From contig NZ_CADIJW010000022.1 of the NCBI RefSeq assembly GCF_902859745.1, positions 1-64,000 on the forward strand: a stretch of 64,000 bases of DNA, read 5' to 3'. The notes beneath the pieces are model-generated. The model was not told the origin of the DNA. It ran no database searches and saw only the letters and a program-made list of their open reading frames with translations. The position numbers were made by a program, and so were the translations under genes. This DNA comes from Achromobacter dolens (lineage in GTDB: Bacteria > Pseudomonadota > Gammaproteobacteria > Burkholderiales > Burkholderiaceae_B). Shown here one piece after another: positions 25,643-35,991 of this stretch. How positions within the stretch are numbered: the first letter of the stretch is position 1; each line of letters starts with the position of its first letter.

Positions 25643-26779
25643 TCAGGGCGCCGTGCCGATCTGCAGCAAAGTGAACTCGCGGCGCATGTACCGATTCATC
25701 ACCTCGGCCAGCACCGGATTGCCGGCATCATCCGCCTTGGGCGCGGTCGCCCTCACGACCGCGGCGCACAGCTTGCCGGCCTGCACCGTCGTGCCGGCCA
25801 CCTTGGCATCCTGGGCGCCAGCCATGCTCTGCTTCCAGGCGGCGCGGATCCCATCGACGGCCTGCCTGGCCGTAGCGCAATCGGCGTAAGCCAGGGAAAT
25901 CACGACCGCGGGCAGCTTATTGACCTGGGCATCGGCCAGGATCCCCGAGAAGTACGGCGGAATACCCTTGCGGTTCGCTTCGACGGCTGCCTTGAGATTC
26001 TGCTTGGCGATATCCGCATCGACACTCGTCGACAACAGCACCTTCGCGGGATCCACCGTGGCCAGGCCCATGATGGGAGAGATGACCGCGGCCTGCACGA
26101 TCTGCCCCCGGTCCGCGGGCACGCCTTCCTTCAGCCCGGCAAGCGAGGCGGCCACGATTTCGCTATCGGCCACCGACGGCGTGGGTTGGGCCAGTATCTG
26201 CATCCCCTTTGCCGAAGACGCCTGGATCAGCGCCCGGTTCAACGGCAGGACAAAACTCGGCATGCCCATCATGCCGCGCCAGGGATCCTGCTGGTTGGCC
26301 TTTTGCAGATTCATCTTGCCTTCGCTGTCATTGGCGATGAGGCCCGGCGCATCGCCCTCCACCGCGGCAAAATCGATGCGCTTGAGGCTGGCGACCAGCT
26401 TCCCGACGGCCTCCTTGTTCTTCAAGCCCCAATAGCTGATGTTGGCGGGCGCGCGGCCAAATCCGGCGAAGAAGGCCACCTCATCGAACGGCACCTTCGC
26501 GTTCTCTGACCAGGACTGCAAGCCAGACCCGATGGATTCGAGCGGCCGGATCTGTCGCGCAATGCTCAGCCGCCGCATGCCGTCCGCCGAGGGCCCAGCC
26601 GGCTCCAGGCCGCGCCAGGCCTGCACATCCAGGAAAACGATCTGCATCGCGTCGGTACTGGACAGCACCACCTGCGGCATCTGCTTCAAGGCCTGCCGCA
26701 GTGTCAGGGTGCTGTCCTGGGCCGCGGCCGTGGCGGCGAACCCTGTCATCAAACACAGTGCAAGGGCCTTCATGCGCAT
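25643..26779 (-). CDS. Hypothetical exported protein
   Basis: Protein of 378 residues with a signal peptide (MRMKALALCLMTGFAATAAA), not recognised. The mature protein is soluble, alternates helices and strands, and has three segments opening with similar hydrophobic strands (MQIVFLDVQAWRG, NISYWGLKN, VNKLPAVVISLAYAD). Two cysteines near the C-terminus could pair. Start ATG 26779 is eight bases after GGAG; an internal ATG two codons later is possible. It converges with the quinone oxidoreductase and seems monocistronic. Confidence 0.72.
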   Translation of the reverse strand: MRMKALALCLMTGFAATAAAQDSTLTLRQALKQMPQVVLSSTDAMQIVFLDVQAWRGLEPAGPSADGMRRLSIARQIRPLESIGSGLQSWSENAKVPFDEVAFFAGFGRAPANISYWGLKNKEAVGKLVASLKRIDFAAVEGDAPGLIANDSEGKMNLQKANQQDPWRGMMGMPSFVLPLNRALIQASSAKGMQILAQPTPSVADSEIVAASLAGLKEGVPADRGQIVQAAVISPIMGLATVDPAKVLLSTSVDADIAKQNLKAAVEANRKGIPPYFSGILADAQVNKLPAVVISLAYADCATARQAVDGIRAAWKQSMAGAQDAKVAGTTVQAGKLCAAVVRATAPKADDAGNPVLAEVMNRYMRREFTLLQIGTAP

Positions 26780-27012
26780 TCGGGTTTCTCCGTTTTCTTG
26801 ATCTGTTGGGGGACGCTGCGGGAGCGAAGATCGTACCGCAGGGATGGGTCGTTCTTACCCGTGACTCTTGCGATCTGTGCCGAGCCATTAGCTGATGTAA
26901 ATGCCGCAGCGCATCCCCAATCTTGGAGATGCGCGCGTCGGCGGGTTTCGAATATTGTCCCCCCCGTCCACGTTCCCCATCCCGATACCGCACAACGCGC
27001 AGGACCGCCGCC

Positions 27013-27786
27013 ATGAAAATTGCCAGTCGAATCATTGCCCTCGTCATCTGCAGCCTGGCCTCCCCATATGCCCTGGCGGCATGTGAGGCTGAACAGATTC
27101 AAATGTATGGCCCGGCCAATGCAAATCAGCTCAACGAAGATCTGCAACGGTATCAGCGGAGCTTTCAGGACAGTAAAAGCACTTCTTCGATAGACCGCGA
27201 CATCGACATTACAAGGGATGAATTGGGCCGCATTCCCCCGGGCATTTATAAAACCTGGCGGACGTGCCAGCTCGGCGCCCTTCAGAAAGCCAGGGATGAG
27301 ATGCTGAAACAGGCGGCCGCCAGTTCGAGTCCGAATGCCAAGAAGACCGCATCGGCCGGCGCCGCCGCCAATGCCTCCGCCAAGCCGAAGCCGGCAAGCC
27401 AGACGCTGGTTTACGGCCCCAACCAGAGCGAATGTCTCAAGCAAGGGCGGACGGCCGACGGCTATATCACCTACACCAACACCTGCAAGGCATCAGTGGC
27501 TGTCGGCTACTGCAATGTGTACGCCGCCAAGGGGCAGAAGGACGGCACAGTCTGCGCCTCGCACAACAGCGAGTTCTCCCGCACGAAACGGACCTACGTC
27601 ACCCAGGACCTGGGGCTCGCGCCCGGCGCCACGCACCGCCTGGCATATCGCTACGACACGCAAGCCACGTTCATCGTCGCCTGCGTCGGCGGGCAGCCCC
27701 TGATCGAGTCGTTCGACACGAATCAGATCAGCGTCGGCAGCAAGGCGCGCACGGCCTGCTGGCGCTTTGCGTCCAGCAAGCCGTAG
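27013..27786 (+). CDS. Hypothetical exported cysteine-rich protein
   Basis: Protein of 257 residues with a signal peptide ending YALAA. The first half is helical (QLNEDLQRYQRSFQDSKS, then a long helix KARDEMLKQAA); an Ala/Lys/Pro-rich linker at about 100-125 leads to a C-terminal domain with paired cysteines (ECLKQG, NTCKASVAVGYCNVY, VCASHNS, VACVGG, TACWRF). The C-terminal domain looks like a disulfide-stabilised beta fold. No family is recognised. A strong terminator follows the stop by about 60 bp. Confidence 0.75.
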   Translation: MKIASRIIALVICSLASPYALAACEAEQIQMYGPANANQLNEDLQRYQRSFQDSKSTSSIDRDIDITRDELGRIPPGIYKTWRTCQLGALQKARDEMLKQAAASSSPNAKKTASAGAAANASAKPKPASQTLVYGPNQSECLKQGRTADGYITYTNTCKASVAVGYCNVYAAKGQKDGTVCASHNSEFSRTKRTYVTQDLGLAPGATHRLAYRYDTQATFIVACVGGQPLIESFDTNQISVGSKARTACWRFASSKP

Positions 27787-28113
27787 GCTGCCGCACCGAC
27801 ATCCGTATGTGACGCCGCGCGCCCTGACGCGGCAAACGCGAGCAATGAAAAAAGGCGCCAAGGCGCCTTTTTCAATTACCGTTCGCAATGCGACACCACC
27901 TCCTCACTTATGACCGGCGTCCCGGACATCGTGGCTGGCGAGTACCCTGCCCGAGCAACCGACGGCTCCCGCCGCAGCCCGTACAGCACGACCGGGCAGC
28001 ACGGTGAATCGCACCTTGGTTTTGGCGCCACTGGACGCAATTGAGCAAGATGACCATAATATTTTTCGTTCAGGCCAAAGCCTCATTTTCCAGTCGAGCC
28101 GCTACGAGACACC
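27787..28113. other. Intergenic region before the AraC/TonB island
   Basis: Holds the terminator at 27848-27872 and an AT-richer stretch just upstream of the AraC start (AAGATGACCATAATATTTTT near 28047) that may carry its promoter. No open frame here looks coding. Confidence 0.5.
27848..27872 (+). terminator. Rho-independent terminator (copy A of a repeated element)
   Basis: GGCGCC, AA, GGCGCC flanked by six A on the left and five T on the right makes an 11-bp stem usable in both directions. Together with flanking bases (27843-27890) it is nearly identical to the terminator behind guaA. Confidence 0.85.
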
Positions 28114-28953
28114 ATGTCGCGCGTCGCAATCACCGATCTAACCGTGCCAAGGGATGTCGATAGCGTCTCGCGCCCCGTTGTCGCCTTGAGTGCCACATCG
28201 GTAAGAAAGGACTGGGAGAACGCGAGGCACCAGCATCGCAAGGCGCAACTGATCTACTCCGTGCGAGGCATCCTCAACTGCGAAATTGAAGACGGCGTCT
28301 GGATCGTGCCGCCACAGTGCGCCATCTGGATACCGGGAGATTTACCCCATGCGGCGCGCGGGGCCGGTGAAACGGAATGCTATTGCCTGTTTGTCGAGCC
28401 GGACGCCACACCGGATCTTCCCAAAGACTGTTGCACGATTTCGGTATCGCCACTTCTGCGCGAATTGCTGCTGCGGGCGGCCGGTTTTCCTGAGCTATAC
28501 CCCCTGGGGGGACGGGAAGACCGGTTGATTGCCGCGTTGCTCGACGAGCTGGTGGAAGCGCCCGTCGAAGACCTGCATCTGCCCATGCCGCGCGACGCGC
28601 GCTTGCGCCGCTTGGCGCAAATGATGCTGGCCGATCCCACGGACAAGACCTCGAAAGCCGACTGGGCTATTCGCATCGGCATGAGCGAGCGAAGCATGAG
28701 CCGTCTTCTGCTGCACGAAATTGGCATGAGCTTCGGACGCTGGCGTCGGCAACTGCATGTGATCCTTGCCCTGCAACGCATGACCAAGGGCGAAAGCGTG
28801 CAAACGGTGGCTTTGGAGCTCGGGTACGAAAACGCGAGCGGGTTCGTAACGATGTTCCGCAAGGCAATGGGCAAGCCGCCGGCACGATACCTCTCGGATC
28901 GCCTGAACGGCGAAGCGCTGACTGGCGTTCCCGGCATCACGCTTCCCGATTGA
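28114..28953 (+). CDS. AraC-family regulator with N-terminal cupin (NimR/YdiP-like), paralog of 11015
   Basis: Regulator of 279 residues. The cupin segment HQHRKAQLIYSVRGILNCEI and WIPGDLPHAA, the inter-domain DLHLPMPRDARLRRLAQMM and the helix-turn-helix pair MSFGRWRRQLHVI / GYENASGFVTMFRKAM match the protein at 11015 almost motif for motif, so they are paralogs. It reads towards the TonB-dependent receptor gene, which it probably activates. The receptor pairing suggests iron or siderophore control; the ligand is unknown. Confidence 0.87.
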   Translation: MSRVAITDLTVPRDVDSVSRPVVALSATSVRKDWENARHQHRKAQLIYSVRGILNCEIEDGVWIVPPQCAIWIPGDLPHAARGAGETECYCLFVEPDATPDLPKDCCTISVSPLLRELLLRAAGFPELYPLGGREDRLIAALLDELVEAPVEDLHLPMPRDARLRRLAQMMLADPTDKTSKADWAIRIGMSERSMSRLLLHEIGMSFGRWRRQLHVILALQRMTKGESVQTVALELGYENASGFVTMFRKAMGKPPARYLSDRLNGEALTGVPGITLPD

Positions 28954-29064
28954 ATGCCCTGACGGGATCTGGCCTAACTGAATAACAATCTGGCCCAGTT
29001 TCGCCATGTGGCCGCCCCATGCGCAGTGTTTAATTTGGCATCCAAATGCAAATGAGTCTTGTTG

Positions 29065-31368
29065 ATGCCTACTCTCACCCCCGCTGGGAAGCCCCGTTGG
29101 CCGATGAATATGCCGAACGAACGCTTCGTCCGTTCTCGTCCGGATGGTCACTCCATGAGGGCTGCGCCCCGTAGCGCGCTCGGCTCGGCCGCCGCGGCCG
29201 TATTTTTCATTAGCGCACAGGGCGTATTTGCCGCGGAACCCGCGCCGGCCCAAGCCGAGGCGCGGGAAGCATCTCAAGGGGAAATCGCTTTGCCGGCCAT
29301 AACCGTAACCGGCCGCACGGATACGGCGACCACCGAAGGTACGGGCTCTTATACGACGGGCGAGACAACGGCCGCCACCCGCCTGCCGCTGTCGCTGCGG
29401 GAAACGCCGCAGGCGGTCACGGTGATCACGCGTCAGCGCATGGACGACCAGCAGTTGAATTCGGTGCAGAGCGTGCTGGATAACACGACGGGCATCACCT
29501 CCTACCAGTCCGACAGCGAACGAACGAGTTTCTATTCGCGTGGTTTCCTGATCAACAACGTTCAGTACGACGGCATCCCCACCGTCGTCGGCAACACCGT
29601 CAACGGGAGCGGAATCGGTTCCATCGATACCGCATTCTATGATCGCGTCGAGGTCGTGCGCGGCGGGTCCGGCTTGTTGACCGGCACCGGCAACCCGTCG
29701 GCCGCCATCAATCTGGTGCGCAAGCGACCGACCCGTGATTTCTCGGCCGCCGCTTCGCTTGGCGCGGGGAGCTGGGACACCTACCGGGGCATGGGCGACA
29801 TCTCGACGCCGCTGACCGAGGACGGCCGCATCCGCGCCCGCCTCGTCGGCACTTACCAAGATGGGCACTCGTACCTTGACGGCTACAGACCGGAAAGGAA
29901 GTCGTTCTACGGCATCATCGAGGCAGACCTGACCCCGGACACGACGGTGAGCCTGGGCTATGACTACCAGGACATCACGCCGAAGGGCGCCACCTGGGGT
30001 GGATTGCCACTATGGTTCAGCGACGGCACGCAGGCGGAATATTCACGCTCCAGGACTTACGCGCAGGACTGGAGCCATTGGGACAACACCCTCAAGACGG
30101 CGTTTGCCGAGGTCGAGCACCGCTTTGACAACGGCTGGAAACTGCGTGCCATCGCCAACCAGTACCGCACCGAATCCGACGCCAAACTGGCCGGCCTGGT
30201 CGGCCGCCCCGATCGCGCCACGGGACTGGGATTCTTTCCCTCCGGGGCCTATCCGGTAGCACTGGCGTCCGAAGCCCGCAGCCGTCAAAACACCTTCGAC
30301 GTGATGGCGAGCGGCCCCTTCAAACTGCTCGGCCGCCAGCATGACCTGGTGGTCGGGGCGACGAGTTCGCGCCGCACGGCCAGCCAGGAGGACATCGCGC
30401 CGTTCTATCCGGGCTTTACACCGGTCAACATCTATGACTTGACTCCGGCCTTGCCCCGCCCCGACTTCGAAGCCATGCCCTGGATACCGACCCGCACCCG
30501 AATCAAGCAGAGCGGTGTCTACAGCGCGGCCCGCTTCTCGCTGGCCGCGCCCCTGAAACTCATCGTGGGTGGCCGCTTCAGCAACTACGAAATCGACGAT
30601 ACCGCCGACGGCAGCTCGCTGCACTACAAGAAGCGCAACGAATTCACGCCGTATGCCGGCCTGATCTACGACATCGACAACACCTATTCGGCCTACGTCA
30701 GCTATACGGGCATCTTCAACCCGCAGACCGACTATCGCGACAGCAATGGCAACGTGCTCACGCCGTCAAAGGGAAAGACCAAGGAAATCGGCCTCAAGGG
30801 CGCTTACCTGGACGGGCGCCTGAATGCGTCGGTGGCCTTGTTCGAGACCCGGCTCGACAACGCGGCGCAGATCGTCGCCGGCTCCTATACGCCAGCCGGC
30901 GGCCAGGCCTACAAAGGCGCGGACGGGACGAAATCCCGAGGGATCGAGCTGGACTTGCAGGGCGAGCTGGCGCGTGGCTGGAACATCTATGCGGGTATCG
31001 CTCATTTCACGGCGCAAGACGGCGATGGCGTTCGCTTGAATTCGCAACTGCCGCGCACCACCGCGCAGCTTTTCACCACGTACCAGTTGCCGGGGGATTG
31101 GAGCAAGTTGACGCTGGGCGGAGGCATCAAATGGCAAAGCCGCTTCTACCAGGCGCCCAATACCGGCACCAGTTCGCTGGGCGGGGAACAGGGCTCCTAT
31201 GCGCTGGTATCGCTGATGGGCCGTTACGACGTCACGAAGCAGACCAACGTCACCGTCAACGTCAACAACGTTCTGGACAAGAAATACGCGCTGCAAAAAG
31301 GCGATTTCGACACCGTGGGTTATGGCGCGCCACGCAATGTGATGGTCACGCTGAACTATCGGTATTGA
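29065..31368 (+). CDS. TonB-dependent ferric-siderophore receptor (FpvA/FhuE-like)
   Basis: Outer-membrane receptor of about 767 residues. The hydrophobic export segment lies at ALGSAAAAVFFISAQGVFAA, far from this start. The plug follows (LRETPQAVTVITRQRMDD), with VEVVRGGSGLLTGTGNPSAA typical of siderophore receptors. A 22-strand barrel ends in the classical aromatic terminus NYRY. The start is uncertain: ATGs at 29104 and 29155 would shorten an unusually long leader, and none has a good ribosome site. Its neighbours are an AraC regulator and two small genes, but no siderophore biosynthesis, so it probably takes up a foreign siderophore. Confidence 0.88.
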   Translation: MPTLTPAGKPRWPMNMPNERFVRSRPDGHSMRAAPRSALGSAAAAVFFISAQGVFAAEPAPAQAEAREASQGEIALPAITVTGRTDTATTEGTGSYTTGETTAATRLPLSLRETPQAVTVITRQRMDDQQLNSVQSVLDNTTGITSYQSDSERTSFYSRGFLINNVQYDGIPTVVGNTVNGSGIGSIDTAFYDRVEVVRGGSGLLTGTGNPSAAINLVRKRPTRDFSAAASLGAGSWDTYRGMGDISTPLTEDGRIRARLVGTYQDGHSYLDGYRPERKSFYGIIEADLTPDTTVSLGYDYQDITPKGATWGGLPLWFSDGTQAEYSRSRTYAQDWSHWDNTLKTAFAEVEHRFDNGWKLRAIANQYRTESDAKLAGLVGRPDRATGLGFFPSGAYPVALASEARSRQNTFDVMASGPFKLLGRQHDLVVGATSSRRTASQEDIAPFYPGFTPVNIYDLTPALPRPDFEAMPWIPTRTRIKQSGVYSAARFSLAAPLKLIVGGRFSNYEIDDTADGSSLHYKKRNEFTPYAGLIYDIDNTYSAYVSYTGIFNPQTDYRDSNGNVLTPSKGKTKEIGLKGAYLDGRLNASVALFETRLDNAAQIVAGSYTPAGGQAYKGADGTKSRGIELDLQGELARGWNIYAGIAHFTAQDGDGVRLNSQLPRTTAQLFTTYQLPGDWSKLTLGGGIKWQSRFYQAPNTGTSSLGGEQGSYALVSLMGRYDVTKQTNVTVNVNNVLDKKYALQKGDFDTVGYGAPRNVMVTLNYRY

Positions 31369-31420
31369 TTTGAACCCAGGCGAACGCTTCCGCAGTCGCA
31401 AACCCATCGAGAAAGCCCTT

Positions 31421-31876
31421 ATGCCCCTCAAGCCTCCCCTGCCCCCCGCGCAAACCCTGGCCGTGAACAAACCCGACAAGGTCGCCTTGTTCTGGTTGAC
31501 GACAGCCGCTGGCGCCGTGCTGTTCGTCACCTTCCAGTTGTTCTTTTACGTCAATGACTTCGTGAGAGCGCAAGGAGCAACACCGGCGATCACGTTTGAG
31601 CCCGACATACTGTGGATGTTTCCCGCGTTCTATGGTTGCTGGATCGTCGCGGTGCTCTTCGCGCTGATCGGAACCCGTAAGACCCAGTGGGTTGCGCTGG
31701 TCCTGGGCAGCCTGCTTGTCGTTCTGAATACCCTCGGGGGAATCGCCGACGGGTTGCGCGACGGTTGGCACGTGGCCTTTTCGGCTGTGTTCTTCATTAC
31801 GCTGCCCGGCGTGTTCGCTATCGCGGCCACCTGGCGTCGCATCAAAAACAAGGAAAACGGCCATGCCGATGAATAG
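31421..31876 (+). CDS. Small integral membrane protein next to the TonB receptor
   Basis: Protein of 151 residues with about four hydrophobic segments (near 22-44, 62-80, 85-105 and 114-134) and a charged C-terminus (RRIKNKENG). Not recognised. It starts 52 bp after the receptor stop and overlaps the next gene by 14 bp, so it belongs to the receptor operon and may serve the inner-membrane step of siderophore handling. An upstream in-frame start at 31370 would add 17 residues. Confidence 0.74.
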   Translation: MPLKPPLPPAQTLAVNKPDKVALFWLTTAAGAVLFVTFQLFFYVNDFVRAQGATPAITFEPDILWMFPAFYGCWIVAVLFALIGTRKTQWVALVLGSLLVVLNTLGGIADGLRDGWHVAFSAVFFITLPGVFAIAATWRRIKNKENGHADE

Positions 31877-32267
31877 CTCTGACTTCCCCTTGGTCTGGAT
31901 GAATCTTGCGCAGGAACCCGGACACGATCACCAGAAGGACTTCGACGCGTTCGAAGCCAATTTGCAGCGCGACGAGCCGTTCGTCATCTTGAGCGATACC
32001 GCGCCGCCCGCGGAGGAACACCAGCACTCGCCGGAAGAGAAGAAACGCCTCGCGCTCTGGATGAAAAAGCACAAGGCCCAATTGCGAAAGCAGGTTCTGG
32101 CCATGATTCAGATCGAACCCAACCAGGCCAAACGCCTGGGTTACAAGGCATTCGCGGCCCTTTTCGCCAAGTTCTGGGGCTACCCGCTGCTTCTGGCGGC
32201 TTCGCGTGAGGAGGCTGTGGAGATGGCTAGAGCATTGCTCTCGAAGGATGGGGGGTCACCCGGTTGA
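31863..32267 (+). CDS. Hypothetical cytoplasmic protein, last gene of the TonB receptor operon
   Basis: Protein of 134 residues without signal or membrane segment. It is rich in charged helices (HQHSPEEKKRLALWMKKHKA) and ends in a small-molecule-binding-like tail (YPLLLAASREEAVEMARALL). Not recognised. The 14-bp overlap with the membrane protein gene indicates translational coupling. A histidine run (HDHQ, EHQH) could bind metal; that is speculation. Confidence 0.7.
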   Translation: MPMNSSDFPLVWMNLAQEPGHDHQKDFDAFEANLQRDEPFVILSDTAPPAEEHQHSPEEKKRLALWMKKHKAQLRKQVLAMIQIEPNQAKRLGYKAFAALFAKFWGYPLLLAASREEAVEMARALLSKDGGSPG

Positions 32268-32552
32268 TGGCCTACGCAGTGTCCGAGCGCTGATGCAACC
32301 GTATCGCTGCGCATTGTCGCGGCGCGATGCGGGCCTGACTGTTGATGGGCTGTGATCAATAAACGCTTTATCGCCAGAAAGGCGCGTCTTTTGCCAGTGC
32401 GAAAGATGGAGTAGCGACGCTTTCGAGCGCATTGCCATCCGGCTCCAATCTCACATTGTCTAGCCAGGAGCCGAAGCCCCCCCACTACGCCACACCCACT
32501 TCGATCAAGCGCTCGACAGTGACTCCGCCTGCTTCAGCAGCAGTCCCCAACC
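32268..32552. other. Intergenic region after the TonB receptor operon
   Basis: No gene is seen in about 285 bp between the last receptor-operon gene and the guaA terminator. The GC level is visibly lower than in the surrounding operons. Confidence 0.45.
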
Positions 32553-32584
32553 AATGAAAAAGGCGCCGAAGCGCCTTTTTCATT
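32553..32584. terminator. Bidirectional terminator behind guaA (copy B of a repeated element)
   Basis: AATGAAAAAGGCGC, loop CGAA, GCGCCTTTTTCATT: a perfect 14-bp stem with A and T runs on both sides. It ends guaA, whose stop is 25 bp away, and can also stop transcripts from the TonB receptor operon. Confidence 0.9.
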
Positions 32585-32608
32585 TACCGTTCGCGAAGCG
32601 AAGCGGAA

Positions 32609-34201
32609 TCACTCCCACTCAATCGTCGCAGGCGGCTTGCTCGACACGTCATACACCACCCGATTGATCCCCCGCACTTCATTGATAATCCGCGAGGAAA
32701 TCCGAGCCAGCAACGGATGCGGCAACGGCGCCCAATCAGCCGTCATGAAGTCAAACGTCTGCACCGCGCGCAGCGCGACCACGTACTCATACGTCCGACC
32801 GTCCCCCATCACCCCCACCGACTTCACCGGCAGGAACACGGCGAACGCCTGCGAGGTCAGTTCATACCAGGTCAGGCCACTGGCCTCGTCCTTGGTATTG
32901 CGCAGCTCTTCGATGAAGATCGCATCGGCGCGACGCAGCAGCTCGGCGTATTCATGCTTGACTTCGCCCAGAATGCGCACGCCCAGGCCCGGGCCCGGGA
33001 ACGGATGGCGGTAGACCATCTGCGGCGGCAGGCCCAGGGCCACGCCCAGTTCGCGGACTTCGTCCTTGAACAGTTCGCGCAGGGGTTCCAGCAGCTTCAG
33101 GTTCAGCGTATCCGGCAGGCCGCCGACGTTGTGGTGCGACTTGATCGAGGTAGCCTTGCCGGTCTTGGCGCCGGCCGATTCGATGACGTCGGGGTAGATG
33201 GTGCCCTGGGCCAGCCACTTGGCGCTCTTCTGCTTGCCGGCTTGCTCCTGGAACACTTCCACGAACTCGCGGCCGATGATCTTGCGCTTGGCTTCGGGGT
33301 CGGCCACGCCGGACAGCTTGCCCATGAACTGGGCGGTGGCGTCGACGTGGATGATCTTGACGCCCATGTTCTCGGCGAAGGTCTGCATGACCTGCTTGCC
33401 TTCGTCCAGGCGCAACAGGCCGTGGTCGACGAAGACGCAGGTCAGTTGGTCGCCGATGGCCTTGTGGATCAGGGCCGCGGCCACCGACGAATCGACGCCG
33501 CCGGACAGGCCGAGGATGACTTCGTCTTCGCCAACCTGCTCGCGGATGCGGGCGACGGCTTCGGCGACGTAGTCGGGCATGTTCCAGTCGCCCTGGCATT
33601 CGCAGATCTCGTTGACGAAGCGGGCCAGCATGGCCTTGCCTTGCACGGTGTGCGTGACTTCGGGGTGGAACTGCACGGCGTAGAAGCGGCGATCTTCGTC
33701 GGCCATGCCGGCGATGGGGCAGGACGGCGTGGAGGCCATCAGCTTGAAGCCCGGCGGCAGCTCGGTGACCTTGTCACCGTGGCTCATCCAGACCTTGAGC
33801 ATGCCGTGCCCTTCGTCCGTGGTGAAGTCTTCCAGGCCTTCCAGCAGCTTGGTGTGGCCGTGGGCGCGGACTTCGGCGTAGCCGAATTCGCGGTGGTCGG
33901 AGAAGCTGACCACGCCGCCCAGTTGTTGCGCCATGGACTGCATGCCATAACAGATGCCCAGCACGGGCACGCCCAGCTCGAACACGGCGTGCGGCACGCG
34001 CATGGAGCCTTCTTCGTAGGCCGATGCGTGGCTGCCCGACAGGATGATGCCCTTCAGGCCCTGCGCCATCTGGTCGCGGATGAAGGCATCGTCGACGTCG
34101 CCCGGGTGCACTTCGGAGTAGACGCCGGCTTCGCGCACGCGGCGGGCGATCAGTTGGGTGACTTGCGAACCGTAGTCGAGAATGAGGATGCGCTGGTGCA
34201 T
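32609..34201 (-). CDS. guaA: GMP synthase (glutamine-hydrolysing)
   Basis: Full-length enzyme of 530 residues that aminates XMP to GMP with glutamine and ATP in the cytoplasm. The N-terminal class I amidotransferase has its nucleophile Cys84 in [10 protein letters not shown] and the catalytic QFHPEVTHT. The ATP pyrophosphatase P-loop is [14 protein letters not shown]. The C-terminal dimerisation domain ends [20 protein letters not shown], the standard terminus. It follows guaB on the same strand with 120 bp between, but a terminator-like hairpin intervenes. A downstream bidirectional terminator closes the unit. Confidence 0.98.
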   Translation of the reverse strand: MHQRILILDYGSQVTQLIARRVREAGVYSEVHPGDVDDAFIRDQMAQGLKGIILSGSHASAYEEGSMRVPHAVFELGVPVLGICYGMQSMAQQLGGVVSFSDHREFGYAEVRAHGHTKLLEGLEDFTTDEGHGMLKVWMSHGDKVTELPPGFKLMASTPSCPIAGMADEDRRFYAVQFHPEVTHTVQGKAMLARFVNEICECQGDWNMPDYVAEAVARIREQVGEDEVILGLSGGVDSSVAAALIHKAIGDQLTCVFVDHGLLRLDEGKQVMQTFAENMGVKIIHVDATAQFMGKLSGVADPEAKRKIIGREFVEVFQEQAGKQKSAKWLAQGTIYPDVIESAGAKTGKATSIKSHHNVGGLPDTLNLKLLEPLRELFKDEVRELGVALGLPPQMVYRHPFPGPGLGVRILGEVKHEYAELLRRADAIFIEELRNTKDEASGLTWYELTSQAFAVFLPVKSVGVMGDGRTYEYVVALRAVQTFDFMTADWAPLPHPLLARISSRIINEVRGINRVVYDVSSKPPATIEWE

Positions 34202-34229
34202 GGAGACTCTACCGGTAAGGAATGAAATC

Positions 34230-34288
34230 GCTGTAAATAAAACCGCACCGGCAGACCCGCTGACTGATTTTGCGGTTCTGCCGGTGCG
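34230..34288 (-). terminator. Terminator/attenuator-like hairpin between guaB and guaA
   Basis: CGCACCGGCAGA (34244-34255) and TCTGCCGGTGCG (34277-34288) make a perfect 12-bp stem. After one mismatch, CCGC and GCGG extend it inside the loop. On the guaBA coding strand it is followed by GGTTTTATTT, a U-rich tail. It lies 33 bp after the guaB stop and ends about 40 bp before guaA. Confidence 0.75.
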
Positions 34289-34321
34289 TGATGCATGACA
34301 TTGTAGTTGACTGTACGGGGA

Positions 34322-35875
<1,554 letters not shown>

Positions 35876-35903
35876 TCAATAGGCGTTGCGACCTTGCACT
35901 ATT

Positions 35904-35974
35904 TTTACCCGGGTTATATTGACAAGCACGTTGGCAAGCCGCACAATGCCAGACATTAAATTTATCCGGGTAAA
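35904..35974 (+). promoter_or_regulatory. Promoter between two copies of a TTTACCCGGGTAAA-like palindrome
   Basis: TTTACCCGGGTTAT (35904-35917) and TTTATCCGGGTAAA (35961-35974) are two versions of one palindrome, each with two imperfect pairs or fewer. Between them lie TTGACA (35919-35924), a 17-base spacer and CACAAT (35942-35947). Their centres are 57 bp apart. A repressor could bind both. The regulated gene is the DUF2239 gene. Confidence 0.65.
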
Positions 35975-35991
35975 TAAAACCCCTGTACGCC

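Noticed and set aside
32560-32660. A genomic-island attachment site in the guaA 3' end
   Set aside because: guaA ends normally and no integrase gene or second copy of its coding 3' end is present. Only the terminator region is repeated, so I kept it as a recombination finding.
32717-34225. A 502-codon open frame on the + strand opposite guaA
   Set aside because: It mirrors guaA codon by codon. The translation is Ala/Asp/His/Gln/Val-rich with no domain, as expected from the antisense of a GC-rich gene. The same holds for long antisense frames over guaB, the amidase (47722-49407) and the FAD oxidoreductase (59893-61401).
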